In this document: piece by piece, positions 1-8,337 of the stretch
Layout of the letters: each line of letters starts with the position of its first letter
Numbering within the stretch: position 1 is the first letter of the stretch
Assembly: GCA_934096405.1 (NCBI GenBank)
Contig: CAKOLW010000007.1
Location: 1-54,003 of the forward strand
Direction: 5' to 3'
Length of the DNA stretch: 54,003 nt
From: an uncultured Bacilli bacterium
GTDB taxonomy: Bacteria > Bacillota_I > Bacilli_A > RF39 > UBA660
The notes under the pieces: generated by a model
Database searches by the model: none
The model's input: only the letters and a program-made list of their open reading frames with translations
Told to the model about the DNA's origin: nothing
Position numbers and translations under genes: made by a program

Positions 1-221
1 CCTTTCCAGTGAGCAGTTGTAGCAGCACTAGTAATTGTGATACCTCTTTCTTTTTCTTGTTCCATCCAGTCCATTTGTGATTCTCCATCATGAGTTTCAC
101 CAATTTTATGAGTTATACCTGTATGGAAAAGAACACGTTCAGTAAATGTAGTTTTTCCGGCATCAATGTGAGCCATTATTCCTATATTACGTATTTTATC
201 TAAAGATACATCACGTGCCAT
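1..221 (-). CDS. fusA: Elongation factor G, N-terminal part (cut by window edge)
   Basis: Translational GTPase that drives ribosome translocation and, with RRF, ribosome recycling. Only the first 73 residues are present; the gene continues past base 1. The protein begins MARDVSLDKIRNIGIMAHID and shows the G1 P-loop AHIDAGKTT and the switch I segment RGITITSAA, both diagnostic of EF-G rather than EF-Tu or LepA. The ATG at 219-221 follows an AGAAGGGAG ribosome binding site. It lies 24 bp after rpsG in the usual str operon order rpsL-rpsG-fusA. Confidence 0.97.
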   Translation of the reverse strand, partial: MARDVSLDKIRNIGIMAHIDAGKTTFTERVLFHTGITHKIGETHDGESQMDWMEQEKERGITITSAATTAHWK

Positions 222-245
222 ATTATATTTCTCCCTTCTTTATTA

Positions 246-713
246 TTACCATCTATAGTGAGCATATGCTTTATTAGCTTCTGCCATCTTATGTGTGTCT
301 TCACGTTTTTTAACAGCTCCACCTGTTCCATTAGCTGCATCAATGATTTCATCAGCAAGCTTTTCAGCCATACCTTTACCATTTCTATTCTTAGCATATT
401 GAACTAACCAACGAAGTGCTAAAGTTTGTTTTCTTTCTTCTCTAACTTCAACTGGTACTTGATAGTTACCACCACCAATACGTCTACTTCTAATTTCTAG
501 TTGAGGTTGAATATTATTATAAGCTTCATTAAATACTTCAAGTGGATCTTTACCAGTCTTTTCTTTTACTATATCAAATGCCTTATGTAGAATTTCTTCA
601 GCAGTACCTTTTTTACCATCTAACATGATACGATTAATTAACTTAGTAACAACTTTAGAATTATATATAGGATCTGCTAATACTTCTCTTTTAACTGCTT
701 GTCTTTTACGCAT
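246..713 (-). CDS. rpsG: 30S ribosomal protein S7
   Basis: Primary 16S rRNA binding protein that nucleates assembly of the 30S head and contacts E-site tRNA. The 155-residue length is normal for bacterial S7. The start MRKRQAVKREVLADPIYNSK and the segment PQLEIRSRRIGGGNYQVPVEV are family hallmarks, and the end is the expected YAHYRW. It is the middle gene of the rpsL-rpsG-fusA operon and is transcribed from the promoter upstream of rpsL. Confidence 0.99.
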   Translation of the reverse strand: MRKRQAVKREVLADPIYNSKVVTKLINRIMLDGKKGTAEEILHKAFDIVKEKTGKDPLEVFNEAYNNIQPQLEIRSRRIGGGNYQVPVEVREERKQTLALRWLVQYAKNRNGKGMAEKLADEIIDAANGTGGAVKKREDTHKMAEANKAYAHYRW

Positions 714-742
714 TTATTTCACTCCTTTCGTTTATTATTTAC

Positions 743-1159
743 TTATTTATTTTTTGGTCTTTTAGTACCGTATTTACTTCTTCCTTGACGTCTTTTATCA
801 ATACCAGCAGTATCTAATGTACCACGAACGATATGATATCTTACACCGATTAAGTCTTTAACACGTCCACCTCTTATAAGTACAACACTGTGTTCTTGTA
901 AGTTGTGTCCTTCACCTGGAATATAGCAAGTTACTTCGTAACCATTTGAAAGTCTTACACGAGCATATTTTCTTAATGCTGAGTTTGGTTTCTTTGGTGT
1001 CTTAGTACCTACACGAGTACATACTCCACGTTTTTGAGGGCTCATATTGTTAGTTCTCTTTCTATCTTTTGAGTTAAATCCAACATTTAATACTGGACTT
1101 TTACTTTTTCTAACTTTTTGTCCTCTAGATTTTCTTACTAATTGATTTATAGTAGTCAT
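743..1159 (-). CDS. rpsL: 30S ribosomal protein S12
   Basis: Decoding-centre protein of the 30S subunit. The frame is open further upstream, but the true start is the ATG at 1157-1159 (MTTINQLVRKSRG), because AAGGAG lies directly upstream with correct spacing; this gives 138 residues, normal for S12. The loop TKTPKKPNSALRKYARVRL carries the lysines (TPKKPNSA) where streptomycin-resistance changes occur, and it is wild-type here. The C-terminus RRQGRSKYGTKRPKNK is typical. It is first in the str operon. Confidence 0.99.
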   Translation of the reverse strand: MTTINQLVRKSRGQKVRKSKSPVLNVGFNSKDRKRTNNMSPQKRGVCTRVGTKTPKKPNSALRKYARVRLSNGYEVTCYIPGEGHNLQEHSVVLIRGGRVKDLIGVRYHIVRGTLDTAGIDKRRQGRSKYGTKRPKNK

Positions 1160-1240
1160 TATAACTCCTTTCTCGTACACACTTCCTGGTGTATCATATT
1201 TATAATTTTAATTAGGATTTCAATGAATCCAAACATGAAT

Positions 1241-1270
1241 ACTATACCATTTATAATATGTATTTGTCAA
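1241..1270 (-). promoter_or_regulatory. Promoter of the rpsL-rpsG-fusA operon
   Basis: On the minus strand TTGACA (1265-1270), an 18-bp spacer and TATAGT (1241-1246) form a near-consensus vegetative promoter. About 80 bp of leader follow before rpsL, with two short hairpins (GGATT...AATCC near 1215-1230 and ACAC...GTGT near 1176-1193) that could have a regulatory role. Confidence 0.8.
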
Positions 1271-1297
1271 TCCTTTTATTTCAAAATTTACAGAAAA

Positions 1298-1325
1298 AAA
1301 GTAATACATTTATGAATATTACTTT
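1298..1325 (-). terminator. Rho-independent terminator of the 1977-2378/1319-1975 gene pair
   Basis: AAAGTAATA and TATTACTTT pair across a short loop. On the minus strand the stem is followed by a run of T. It overlaps the stop codon of the gene ending at 1319. Confidence 0.75.
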
Positions 1326-1975
1326 TCTACTATATAATCTAATCTTCTAAGCACACGTCTTGCATCCTTACACATCATTGTTCTTTGTTTTTCTAAATCT
1401 TCTTCATTTTTTGTTTTCATTGTTTTTATTAAAAGTTCATATAAGTCTTTATCTCGTTTCACTACTTCTAAATGTTGTAGGTAAAGACCATCTTTTATAT
1501 CTGTTGCAAAGTGATAATTTATATTTGGACTTCCTGTAAGAACACTTTCCCCTAGCTTTCTTTTATCTGAACCAAATACATCTTTTGCAAAATAATATTT
1601 AAATAGATTATTATTGCTTTTAACTATTACATCTTCATGCATATATATATTAGCTTCTTTTACATCTTTAGCGAATAGAAAGTTATAGTAAGCATCTTTA
1701 GTGTCTACGATTGCTTTACTTAGTTCTATTGTATTAACTCCTTTTATTTTTGCTGTTTCATATAATAATTTTGGATCATTACTAGTTAAAATTATTTTTG
1801 TATGTGCCTTTTTGTTGGTACCTTCTACATTTTTTATAAATAAGTAAGATAACTTTGGTATACCTAATTTTATAACTCTTTCTTCAAATTTTTTAATAGT
1901 ATCATAATCTCCAAATCTTTTTTTAAATTCCATAATTCCTTCAAAACAATACTCTACACTAAATTCCATTTTCAT
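1319..1975 (-). CDS. Hypothetical degenerate-repeat protein (copy A of a three-member family)
   Basis: 218 residues, no signal peptide or membrane segment, so probably cytoplasmic. I do not recognise a named family. It contains several degenerate units of about 30 residues recognisable by YxFA-type cores: LSYLFIKNVEG, YNFLFAKDVK, KYYFAKDVFG and NYHFATDIKDG, each followed by a short charged helix. This pattern suggests an alpha-helical repeat scaffold. The same signature occurs in the adjacent gene at 1977-2378 and in the distant gene at 40258-40815. It starts 1 bp after the stop of the upstream gene, with AGAGAGG as ribosome binding site, so the two are co-transcribed. Confidence 0.75.
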   Translation of the reverse strand: MKMEFSVEYCFEGIMEFKKRFGDYDTIKKFEERVIKLGIPKLSYLFIKNVEGTNKKAHTKIILTSNDPKLLYETAKIKGVNTIELSKAIVDTKDAYYNFLFAKDVKEANIYMHEDVIVKSNNNLFKYYFAKDVFGSDKRKLGESVLTGSPNINYHFATDIKDGLYLQHLEVVKRDKDLYELLIKTMKTKNEEDLEKQRTMMCKDARRVLRRLDYIVEK

Positions 1976-1976
1976 T

Positions 1977-2378
1977 TTATATTTTCCTCTCTCTTTTTAT
2001 ACTAGTAATTTCTTCTTTTATTTTTTCTTTATCACAATTTGGAACATTTTTTATAAATAATGAAAGATATTTTATGTATTTATCTTCTTCTACTACATCT
2101 TTTAATCCAAGTATTGATTCTTCTATTATCTCAACATCTATATCTTTAAACTCTACTGCACTTTTGTATAATAAATCTATGTCCCATGATGTAGATATTA
2201 TGTATTCATGTTCTTTTCTTTTAGTGCCAGTTTCTTTTTTAAAGATATATGATAAGTTTGGATTTTTCATAGATAAGATGGCATTTTCAAATTCTATTAT
2301 AGTTGCATTTACTCCATACCTACTTTTATAATTTTTTATTACATATATTAAATTTTCAGTTATTTTATCATTTACCAT
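1977..2378 (-). CDS. Hypothetical degenerate-repeat protein (copy B, short)
   Basis: 133-residue paralogue of the downstream gene. Its segment NPNLSYIFKKETGTKRKEHE matches the other gene's IPKLSYLFIKNVEGTNKKAH, followed in both by an I-x-TS-x-D-x-x-LLY stretch. YLSLFIKNVPN near the C-terminus is a second unit. Shorter than copy A, it seems to hold only two or three units. Function unknown; the tandem arrangement points to gene duplication. Confidence 0.7.
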   Translation of the reverse strand: MVNDKITENLIYVIKNYKSRYGVNATIIEFENAILSMKNPNLSYIFKKETGTKRKEHEYIISTSWDIDLLYKSAVEFKDIDVEIIEESILGLKDVVEEDKYIKYLSLFIKNVPNCDKEKIKEEITSIKRERKI

Positions 2379-2500
2379 ATGTCCCCCATAAGAATTATTA
2401 CAATTTAATTTTAACCCTTTTATTTATCAAAGTAAAGAAAAAAGGAATAAATTATTATTTTATTACTGTGTTTCCTTTATACTCATCTTTCATTATATTG

Positions 2501-2793
2501 TTAAATATTTATTAATGTTAAATAATTCTGATTATATTTTAATACTATTCTTTCACTATTAAAATATTCTCCATAATTACTTGATTCTTTTATGGTAACT
2601 AGATAATATTCATATTCATTATTGGAAGTTATCTTTTGTATTTCTAAGTTTCTTGTTGCTATTATTTCATTACATTCAGCACTAGTAATTTTTGATTCTA
2701 AACTATATTTTCAAATGTTGCAACAACATCATTATTATCTGTTAATCTATACATAAAGTTATGTTTACTTTCGTATATTGTCGTCAATTTTAG
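2501..2793 (-). pseudogene. Decayed gene remnant with a frameshift
   Basis: The 446-bp gap 2379-2824 has no intact gene, but its minus strand holds two abutting open stretches with protein-like composition. The first reads LTTIYESKHNFMYRLTDNND through ATFENIV to a stop. A single-base shift gives the second, ESKITSAECNEIIATRNLEI through NYGEYFNSERIVLKYNQNYL to a TAA at 2501-2503. Neither has a start codon with a ribosome binding site. It looks like the C-terminal end of a lost gene; the family is not recognised. Confidence 0.4.
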
Positions 2794-2816
2794 GGGTTAT
2801 ACCCAGTGTAAAGTAA

Positions 2817-2848
2817 AAAAGTACTTATTTTATTATTAAAGTACTTTT
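2817..2848 (-). terminator. Terminator of the first M16 peptidase operon
   Basis: AAAGTACTT and AAGTACTTT pair around an A/T-rich loop. On the minus strand a run of T follows, immediately after the stop codon at 2825. Confidence 0.8.
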
Positions 2849-4072
2849 GTTATTTAAATCAATAGTGTTTGTCACTTCTTTAATGTCATCTAAAGTTATA
2901 TTTTTTAATATTTCTTCTCTTTTATTTATTAATTTATTATATGTAAATATTTCTGTAGTTATCATATCTTCTACTCCCATAAAGTCTTCAAATAAGAGTA
3001 TCATACTACTTAATTTTCTTTTCTTCTTTCTATCTAAAGAATCCTTGTTTAAAGATAATTTATGTAAATATTTTTCAATTACGTTAGTAAATTCTCTAGT
3101 ATTATTGGTACTAGCTTTAAAATATAATATTATATAATTATTTACTCTTTCAAATTCATAACTATATCTAGATATGCCTTTATTATTTAGTTCTAAAAAT
3201 GCCTCACCAGTTGAACCAAACATTTCTCCTAATAACATACCCAATATCATTCTATATTTTATTATATTTGTATTTTTAGGTATTTTAGTTTTATAACCAA
3301 TTATAACTTTAGGCTCACTTAAATTCATTATTATTTCTTCATTAGTTGTTACCACATTATCTTTTTCTTTTTCTTTTATTACTTTACTTATACATTTAGT
3401 TTTATTTAGTTTACTAGTATATTCTTTTATATAATCTAATACACTATCTTTATTGAAATTACCGGTTACTACTATAAACATATTATCTAATGTATAAAAG
3501 TCATTATAAAGTCTTGTTAATTCTTTATCTGTAACTGTTTCTATTCCATTAGTTGTACCTAATACAGGAAACTTTATAAAAGATTTGTTAAATGTATTTT
3601 CATTTAGTTTTGTTTGTAGTAAAAAGTATGGATCATCATTATACATATAATATTCTTCTAATATTATACCTCTTTCTTTTTCTACATCTTCTTTTCTTAT
3701 GTTAGCTTTAAATACAGCATCAAATAGTAATTCCATGTTTTCTAGTATTTTTTCATTACCAAATATATTGTAATTAGTACCATTATAGGTAGTATACGCA
3801 TTTACTAAAGAACCATATTCATTAATTTTTTCCATGGCTTTTTTATTTTTAGTAAAATCCATTACACGATGTTCAAGAAAGTGGGCACTGCCTTTAGTTA
3901 CTTCATATGTTTTATCATTCTTTTTGTATTTCATTACTTCTGCTCCAAAATGGGTTGAAACAGTTATGTAAAAGTTTTTAGTTTTATTGGTAGGATACAT
4001 GAATATTTTTAAGCCATTATTTAATTTTTCTTCATATATTATATCATCATAATTATATTTAATTTTCTTCAT
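2825..4072 (-). CDS. M16 family zinc peptidase, YmfH-like (catalytic subunit, pair 1)
   Basis: 415-residue insulinase/mitochondrial-processing-peptidase-like protein. The inverted zinc motif HxxEH is present as H64-F-L-E67-H68, and the distal glutamate lies in ILEEYY about 75 residues on, so it should be catalytically competent. No signal peptide, so cytoplasmic. It overlaps the upstream M16 gene by 14 bp with AAGGAG inside that gene's end. A catalytic/non-catalytic M16 pair is the arrangement of B. subtilis ymfF-ymfH; in that family the pair is associated with EF-P modification, but the substrate here is unknown. A second pair is at 41604-44085. Confidence 0.9.
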   Translation of the reverse strand: MKKIKYNYDDIIYEEKLNNGLKIFMYPTNKTKNFYITVSTHFGAEVMKYKKNDKTYEVTKGSAHFLEHRVMDFTKNKKAMEKINEYGSLVNAYTTYNGTNYNIFGNEKILENMELLFDAVFKANIRKEDVEKERGIILEEYYMYNDDPYFLLQTKLNENTFNKSFIKFPVLGTTNGIETVTDKELTRLYNDFYTLDNMFIVVTGNFNKDSVLDYIKEYTSKLNKTKCISKVIKEKEKDNVVTTNEEIIMNLSEPKVIIGYKTKIPKNTNIIKYRMILGMLLGEMFGSTGEAFLELNNKGISRYSYEFERVNNYIILYFKASTNNTREFTNVIEKYLHKLSLNKDSLDRKKKRKLSSMILLFEDFMGVEDMITTEIFTYNKLINKREEILKNITLDDIKEVTNTIDLNNKSTLIIK

Positions 4073-5330
4073 TATTCACTCCTTCAAGTAAAAATATATC
4101 TTTCATTTTTACTTTACTAGCTAAATCAATAATTTTTTCAATAGTGCACTCGCTTACTCTTTTTCTTCTCTCTTCTATACTAGGAGTGTAACCAAATTCA
4201 TTCATGTAATAGTAATTCATTATTTTTATCTTATTATCATAGAAATCATTATACGCTATTTCTAGTGTCTTTTTGGCATTTTTAATTAGTGGTTTTATTG
4301 TCTCTTCATTTTTCATATCTTCTAAACATTTACTAATTAATGAGTATGCTAATTGAAAGTTTTTACCATTTATTCCAGATTCAATTATAATAGTATCTGT
4401 GTATTTATTTATTATGCTTCCTATATGATAACATAAACTATTTAGTTCTCTTACATTAACAAATAACACTGAGTTATTCATACATCCTAATATCGTGTTA
4501 TATAAGACTAATACATAGTTTCTTTCTTCTTCTGTTATGCCTTTTATTGTACAACCTATTAGAAGATTAGATTGACTAGCATCTATTTGTTTCGTGTAGC
4601 CTTTTTCTTTTCCTTCTTTTATATTTATATGTAAATCTTTGATACTTTTATCATTTTGTTTTATTTTTTTAGAAAAGTGCTTTATTTTATCTTTTATTAT
4701 TTCTTCATCATAATCTCCTATAACTATGATGTCTACTTTGTTAGTATTAAATAATTCTGTATATACTTTGCAAAGTTCTTCATTATCTAAGTTTTCAAAT
4801 ATATTTATATTTTTTAAGTTGTTTTCTGCATAGACTGTATTTTTAAAAAATATTTCTTCAAATTTTAATCCAGCATATTCTTGTGGTTCATCTTTTACAT
4901 TTAGTATATTTTTAATTAAGTTATTTTTTTGATTGTTAAATAATTCTTCATTAAATTTGTTATTATTTATTTTTTGGTTAAATATTATTTCTTCAAATAA
5001 GTTAAATATTCCATCATATATATTTAATTCAGTGTATTTGGGATTAACCATAGTTATACCACATTCAAATATCATATTTTTACTTTGAGCATAGCTTTTA
5101 ACCATAAGATTGCTGTTATATAATCTTTCTAATTCTTTACTTATTTCTGTGATGTCATTGTATTTTTTAGTTTTATTGAATCTTATCATTTTTTCAAGTA
5201 ATCTTAGATATGCAAATTCTTCTTTATCAAAAGGTTTAGTTAGTCTAATACTTACATCCACTGTTTTAAATTTATCAGTTTTAATTAAGTGTAATGTATA
5301 ATTATCATATATTTCTTTTTTGTAATTCAT
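4059..5330 (-). CDS. M16 family peptidase-like protein, YmfF-like (non-catalytic partner, pair 1)
   Basis: 423 residues with the M16 fold but no HxxEH motif: the expected position reads AYLRLLEKMIRFNKTKKY. It is therefore likely the non-catalytic partner of the adjacent YmfH-like gene. The start is taken as the ATG at 5328-5330 (MNYKKE), six bases after AAGGAG; an in-frame ATG at 5345 would bury that ribosome binding site inside the coding region. The middle region includes the M16 C-terminal-type sequence DASQSNLLIGCTIKG. Confidence 0.88.
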   Translation of the reverse strand: MNYKKEIYDNYTLHLIKTDKFKTVDVSIRLTKPFDKEEFAYLRLLEKMIRFNKTKKYNDITEISKELERLYNSNLMVKSYAQSKNMIFECGITMVNPKYTELNIYDGIFNLFEEIIFNQKINNNKFNEELFNNQKNNLIKNILNVKDEPQEYAGLKFEEIFFKNTVYAENNLKNINIFENLDNEELCKVYTELFNTNKVDIIVIGDYDEEIIKDKIKHFSKKIKQNDKSIKDLHINIKEGKEKGYTKQIDASQSNLLIGCTIKGITEEERNYVLVLYNTILGCMNNSVLFVNVRELNSLCYHIGSIINKYTDTIIIESGINGKNFQLAYSLISKCLEDMKNEETIKPLIKNAKKTLEIAYNDFYDNKIKIMNYYYMNEFGYTPSIEERRKRVSECTIEKIIDLASKVKMKDIFLLEGVNNEEN

Positions 5331-5391
5331 CTTATTCTCCTTCATATATTATTATAAACTATTTATTGAATTTTAAAAGTATTATTTTTAA

Positions 5392-5423
5392 AAGAAAAAT
5401 GAAGTATACATTTTTACTTCATT
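5392..5423 (-). terminator. Terminator after deoD
   Basis: AATGAAGTA (5398-5406) pairs with TACTTCATT (5415-5423) and is followed on the minus strand by TTTTTCTTTT. It separates the ezrA-ftsK-deoD unit from the M16 pair. Confidence 0.75.
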
Positions 5424-6133
5424 TATTTTATATTTAGAGTACTTTCTAATGCTAGTTTTATCATTTCATTAAAGTTAGTTTCTCTTTCTTCACTGGTTAA
5501 ACTTTCTTTAGTTATAAATGAGTCACTTATTGTTAAAAGTGATGTTGCTTTTTTATTGTTTACACTGGCATTTATAAATAAGCTAAATGTTTCCATTTCT
5601 ACACAATCACAACTATATTCTTTTGTAAGTGATTCCATATTTATGGATTCTGTATAAAAGCTTTCTGTTGAATGTACTCTTCCACTTTTTAAGATTATAT
5701 TTAATTTATTAGCGGTTTCTTTAATTATATTATTAAGTTCATTATTTGAATAAACTATCTTTTCACTACCATTACAATAAGTTAATGCATAGTTTGAATC
5801 AGAATAAGCACTTTCTACTAAGAATAAATCTTTTACATTTAAATTACTTGTATAAGAACCAGCGCTACCTATTCTTATTATAGTATCTACATTATACACA
5901 GTAAATAACTCATGACTATATATTCCCATAGAAGGAATACCCATTCCACTAGAGAAAACTGTTAATCTTTTTCCTTTGTAGTAACCTGTGTATGCTAGCT
6001 CTCCTCTTACAGAATTTACTAATTTATAATCAGTTAAATAATTTTTAGCAATATATTCAACTCTTTTAGGATCACCTGGCATAATAACAATATTTGCGAT
6101 GTCTTCTAAACTACTTTCTATATGTGGTGTCAT
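5423..6133 (-). CDS. deoD: Purine-nucleoside phosphorylase, DeoD type
   Basis: Phosphorolysis of purine (deoxy)nucleosides to base and (deoxy)ribose-1-phosphate, for purine salvage. The 236 residues match the hexameric bacterial class. Motifs seen are the phosphate-binding MPGDPKR near residue 18, SSGMGIPSMGIYSHEL near 62, RIGSAGSY, the substrate-binding VEMETFSLF, and TISDSF containing the catalytic aspartate. The ATG overlaps the TGA of ftsK, with AAGGAG eight bases upstream, so it is translationally coupled to ftsK, an unusual partner. Confidence 0.95.
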   Translation of the reverse strand: MTPHIESSLEDIANIVIMPGDPKRVEYIAKNYLTDYKLVNSVRGELAYTGYYKGKRLTVFSSGMGIPSMGIYSHELFTVYNVDTIIRIGSAGSYTSNLNVKDLFLVESAYSDSNYALTYCNGSEKIVYSNNELNNIIKETANKLNIILKSGRVHSTESFYTESINMESLTKEYSCDCVEMETFSLFINASVNNKKATSLLTISDSFITKESLTSEERETNFNEMIKLALESTLNIK

Positions 6134-8319
6134 TCTTCATTCTCCTTATTACTTTCTAGTCTTACTAATACTTCTCTAGGTTTAGATCCATTTTGTGGTC
6201 CAATTATACCTTTTTCTTCTAAAGTATCTATTATTCTTGCAGCTCGGTTATAACCTAGTCTATATTTTCTTTGTATTAAACTAGCACTTATTTTACCAGT
6301 TTTAACTGCAAATTCTACTATATCATTATATAATGGGTCCTCTCCACCTTCTGTTTCATGTGATATACTTTCTTCTTTAGGACTCTTATCTAAGTCTGTC
6401 ATCTTTTCATCATATACAGGATTACCACTTCTCTTAACAAAAGCCACTACACGATTGATTTCTTCATCTGTTACGAAACTACCTTGTATACGAATAGGAC
6501 TACTTTCTCCAGGAGGTAAGAATAACATATCACCTTTACCTAATAGTTTTTCTGCTCCACCCATGTCTAGTATTGTTCTTGAGTCAACATTACTACTTAC
6601 CATAAAGCTTAATCTTGTAGGTATATTAGATTTAATTAATCCAGTTATTACATCTGTACTTGGTCTTTGAGTTGCAACTATTAAATGAATTCCTGCAGCA
6701 CGAGCAAGTTGTGTAATTCTCATAATTGATTCTTCTACTTCTTTACTTGCAACCATCATTAAATCAGCCAATTCATCTATTATTACTAATATGAATGGTA
6801 ATTTTTCTAATTCAGGTTTTCTTGATTTATTCTTTTCTACATATTCATTATATGCTCCAATATTACGTGTACCTGTATTAGCAAACATATCATATCTTTC
6901 TTCCATTATCATACATACTTTTTGAAGAGCCACTGCTGCTTTTTTAGGATCTGTTACAACTGGTCTCATCAAATGTGGTATTCCTTCATAACAATTAAGT
7001 TCTACTTTTTTAGGATCCACTAAAATCATTTTAACTTCATCTGGTTTAGCACGCATTAATATAGACATTATTATATTATTAATACATACTGATTTACCAC
7101 TACCAGTAGCACCTGCAACTAACATATGTGGTGCTTTATTTATTTCAAAGTATTGTATATTACCCATTATATCTAATCCGAGTGGTGCGACTAATTTAGA
7201 ATTATCTAATTTCTTAGGTATTCCAGCTAAAATATCCTTCATCTTAACTTCACTTGTTGTTGGGTTAGGTATTTCTATGCCAATAGTACTTTTACCTGGG
7301 ATAGGTGCTTGTATTCTAACATCTTTAGCGGCTAAAGCAAGAGCTATTTCACGGTTAATACTTAATATTTTATTTACTTTAGTACCAGCTTTAATCTCTA
7401 TTTCATATTGTGTTACAGTAGGTCCCACATGGACCTCTACTACTTTACCAATTATTCCAAAGTCATTAAATACTTTTTCTAATATTTTATTATTATGTGC
7501 AATAAATTCAGTTGAATTAACTTTACCCCTGTTTTTACTGCCTATAAGTAAATCTAATGGTGGCAATATATATTCAGCATCATTTTCTTTAATTACTTTT
7601 TCTTCATAAGTAACTTCTTCTAAATGAGTCATAGGTTCTTCTTTAGTTTTAATTTCATTTATATTAGTAATTACTATCTTATCATCTTCTTCATCATTTT
7701 GATTTTCTAATTCTTTAGCTCCCTCTTTGGCAATTTCTTCCATAGTAGGTTTCTTTTTAAATGGTTTAGATAAAAATTCTATTATGTCAGAAATAGTTAT
7801 ATTAAATATCATTATAATTCCAAATAAAGCTAATACTGCACAAATGATATATGTACCAGTTACATCAAATAAACCGACAAATAAAGTTGATAATAGTCCA
7901 CCTATTATACCTCCTCCAGTAGTTCTAATCATATTAATATTACTAAATGATCCTGTTAAATTATTAATTGTCGTTTTTAATATTTCTATTCCTTTTAAGT
8001 TATTATCTTTTATGTATTCTACATGAGAAAATATTAGTAAGCTAACTAGAATTGTATATAATCCTATAATTCTTGCATTAAAGTAATTTGGACTCTTTCT
8101 TTTAATAAGTAATATACTTCCTACTAGTAAGCATATTACTAGAAATAATGAATACCAATTTCCAAAAAGGAATATTGCAAAGTTTTTTATTATTCTTCCT
8201 ACGGGTCCAAATTTACCAAAACCGAGTATTCCTACAAGGATTAAAAAGAGTCCTTCTAACTCTCTTTTGTATGGAAATTCATTTTTATTATCACTACTTG
8301 AAACTTTCTTTTTTGCCAT
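6130..8319 (-). CDS. ftsK: DNA translocase FtsK/SpoIIIE family
   Basis: Septal, membrane-anchored DNA pump that clears chromosomes from the closing septum. Residues about 20-195 hold four to five hydrophobic segments, followed by an acidic linker. The motor domain has Walker A GATGSGKS near residue 403 and Walker B LPFILVIIDELADLM. The C-terminal winged helix (gamma domain) contains RKYRLGYNRAARIIDTLEEKG, which reads KOPS/SRS-like DNA sequences in the family. The 729-residue length is near SpoIIIE. The start is the ATG at 8317-8319 (MAKKKVSSSD); a TTG nine bases upstream is possible because the ribosome binding site AGAAAGAAG is weak. Confidence 0.96.
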   Translation of the reverse strand: MAKKKVSSSDNKNEFPYKRELEGLFLILVGILGFGKFGPVGRIIKNFAIFLFGNWYSLFLVICLLVGSILLIKRKSPNYFNARIIGLYTILVSLLIFSHVEYIKDNNLKGIEILKTTINNLTGSFSNINMIRTTGGGIIGGLLSTLFVGLFDVTGTYIICAVLALFGIIMIFNITISDIIEFLSKPFKKKPTMEEIAKEGAKELENQNDEEDDKIVITNINEIKTKEEPMTHLEEVTYEEKVIKENDAEYILPPLDLLIGSKNRGKVNSTEFIAHNNKILEKVFNDFGIIGKVVEVHVGPTVTQYEIEIKAGTKVNKILSINREIALALAAKDVRIQAPIPGKSTIGIEIPNPTTSEVKMKDILAGIPKKLDNSKLVAPLGLDIMGNIQYFEINKAPHMLVAGATGSGKSVCINNIIMSILMRAKPDEVKMILVDPKKVELNCYEGIPHLMRPVVTDPKKAAVALQKVCMIMEERYDMFANTGTRNIGAYNEYVEKNKSRKPELEKLPFILVIIDELADLMMVASKEVEESIMRITQLARAAGIHLIVATQRPSTDVITGLIKSNIPTRLSFMVSSNVDSRTILDMGGAEKLLGKGDMLFLPPGESSPIRIQGSFVTDEEINRVVAFVKRSGNPVYDEKMTDLDKSPKEESISHETEGGEDPLYNDIVEFAVKTGKISASLIQRKYRLGYNRAARIIDTLEEKGIIGPQNGSKPREVLVRLESNKENEE

Positions 8320-8337
8320 TAATATCAACTTCTTTCT

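Noticed and set aside
2303..2515. Plus-strand 70-codon ORF across 2303-2515
   Set aside because: No ribosome binding site, low-complexity composition, and it is antisense to a real gene and to the remnant on the other strand.
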